Shown here one piece after another: positions 51,878-53,130 of a stretch of DNA of 53,130 nt (position 1 is its first letter; the number at the start of each line of letters is the position of its first letter). The stretch is from assembly GCF_000003815.2 (NCBI RefSeq), contig NC_049981.1, positions 7,507,997-7,561,126 of the forward strand. Reading direction: 5' to 3'. The notes under the pieces are model-generated. The model did no database searches, was not told the DNA's origin, and saw nothing but the letters and a program-made list of their open reading frames with translations. This DNA is from Branchiostoma floridae (taxonomy: Eukaryota; Chordata; Leptocardii; Amphioxiformes; Branchiostomatidae). Made by a program: the position numbers and the translations under genes.

Positions 51878-52395
51878 TGTTAGGTATAAAACTTGTAAGT
51901 TTAGAAGCAATAGTCCAAACACAACTGATCAGTTCAATTTTAATCTACTCGCTGCTATATATTGGATATCATATAACATAAGCTGGACAAAATTTGACCT
52001 ATCTGAAGGATGCAAAGAAACGTAAAAAAATAAAAATTTTGCAAACACATTCTGATACATCATACATATTTCTGTTACATGTATTTGTAGTGATGCAAAC
52101 TTTCTTCCCATTTGCTGCTTCTATAATGCCCTCGTATTCTATCAATTGGTTTTCAATAGATATATTCCAATTTCAAAACCGACATGTTAATCATTGAACC
52201 TCCTTTTGATATATATCCAAGTTTCAAAACATTTTTATATTCAACTTGACCCCTTTAAAAAGTACATATAATATTTTGTTTTCAGTTCGTATGGAGGTTT
52301 TAGTTCTACACTATTGTATCACAACTAAATCACTTCCCTAGATCAAAGTAGTTGATGACATGATTTCGGCACAGTTGGTTTGTTACCTTTTATTA
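51878..52395. other. AT-rich intergenic, nothing recognised
   Basis: No exon, RNA gene or clear repeat. Confidence 0.5.
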
Positions 52396-52945
52396 AAATT
52401 CATCCATAAAAAAATCTTTACGAGGTGACATACGGTGATAATCAAGAAAAAACGACTTTTCTTCATGTCGAGTATCACGTATAATTAGTGGAACCAAATT
52501 TTAATTCAATTTGTTGATATTTTACACAATAGCTTTTTGTTCAGAAAAACATTAAATGAACCTATCTTATAATATAAACAGGTTGTACCCATCACCTTAC
52601 TGACTTTGCACATACAACTGAATGATAATTATTAGATGCACTTTCAAAATACACTGATAGTGACTATGTGTATATTAATTGATATTTTTATGGGACTTCA
52701 TCCACAAAAGAATCTTTACGAGCCTTTTGGTAATAATCAAGAAAAACCAACTTTTCTTCGTTTCTTGATGTCCAGTATCATTAGAAAAGAACAATTGTTT
52801 TCATTCTTTTTTTTTTTTCATTTCACAGAATTGTTTTCAGTTAATAAATGCACATTAGATGCACTTTTAAAATACACTGATTGAGCGACATATGGCAATG
52901 ATCAAGAGAAAACATAATTTCTTCAATTCTTGATGGACAGCATCA
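52396..52945. repeat. three diverged tandem copies of an AT-rich unit
   Basis: AATCTTTACGAGG...GTGATAATCAAGAAAAAAC (52411), AATCTTTACGAGCC...GTAATAATCAAGAAAAACC (52711) and GGCAATGATCAAGAGAAAAC (52893). GATGCACTTT(C/T)AAAATACACTGA also occurs at 52635 and 52859. Confidence 0.75.
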
Positions 52946-53130
52946 CTAGAAGTTTTCAATTTTTCAATTGAAACTTTAATCGAAAAATCCATTAGTGACG
53001 TGCCCTAGGGCACGCCACTAATCTTCCTGGACTTCATACATATACACAGATAACACATACAGTGGACAATACATTACAAACATAGTTAAAAACAGTCATG
53101 ATATATACACAATACGCAAGTATGTGATCC
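52946..53130 (-). mobile_element. LINE 3' end fragment, runs off window
   Basis: A 32-bp near-perfect palindrome (ATTAGTGACGTGCCC and its mirror, 52991-53022) followed by CTTCCTGGACTTCATAC. The same hairpin-plus-CTTCCTGGA layout is at 39874-39900. I read it as the 3' UTR stem-loop of a minus-strand CR1/L2-type LINE. Confidence 0.55.

Overview
The window looks like cephalochordate (amphioxus, Branchiostoma-like) nuclear DNA. Genes are split into short exons with GT-AG introns. Several exons read as close relatives of vertebrate proteins (TTC38, SLC28, MS4A/CD20-like). Secreted and membrane proteins built from PAN/apple and SRCR modules are present, and introns are packed with MITEs, minisatellites and CR1-type LINEs. 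Six runs of N (100 to 818 bases) mark assembly gaps. The organism call is an inference from gene content and repeat style.

Layout. 1-8635 (+): three exons of a TTC38 homologue, including the last one with its stop; intermediate exons are not visible and probably lie in gaps. Its introns hold a 40-bp minisatellite, a LINE fragment, a MITE with an 8-bp target duplication, and a tandem array that repeats the 3' end of one exon with its splice donor. 8636-11500: repeats, including a tRNA-derived SINE. 11509-19565 (-): a complete-looking gene for a secreted multi-PAN protein: signal exon, three PAN exons, two micro-exons encoding an Ala-Pro linker, and a short helical tail exon. All junctions are phase 1. 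A 1.2-kb transposon has inserted between two of its repeated units; the paralogous unit preserves the empty site. 20-25 kb: MITEs, two copies of a candidate leader exon, and a fossil fragment of the PAN unit.

25850-39065 (+): a receptor gene pointing away from the PAN gene: 67-nt signal exon, three group A SRCR domains (two exons each), and an exon carrying a transmembrane helix and a Pro/Tyr-rich cytoplasmic tail with 16-residue repeats. All junctions are again phase 1. Its first intron carries an almost full-length antisense CR1-like LINE encoding a signal-like N-terminus, a 2A-like motif, a PHD finger, an endonuclease and a reverse transcriptase, broken by two frameshifts. A fourth SRCR remnant next to a MITE follows a gap.

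39-53 kb: an SLC28-like nucleoside transporter exon with an in-frame amber codon (-), a possible promoter with an ETS-type site, three exons of an MS4A/CD20-like four-span protein (+), an unrecognised 149-codon open frame without ATG beside a TA-flanked element, and many copies of a TTAA-flanked MITE. Two 100-N gaps isolate a 915-bp contig that appears to split one MITE copy.

The PAN gene (probably a secreted binding protein) and the SRCR gene (a surface receptor) lie head to head, share the 67-nt phase-1 signal-exon design, and both grow by duplicating symmetric modules. They are the most interesting biology here. Functional coupling between them is not shown by the sequence.
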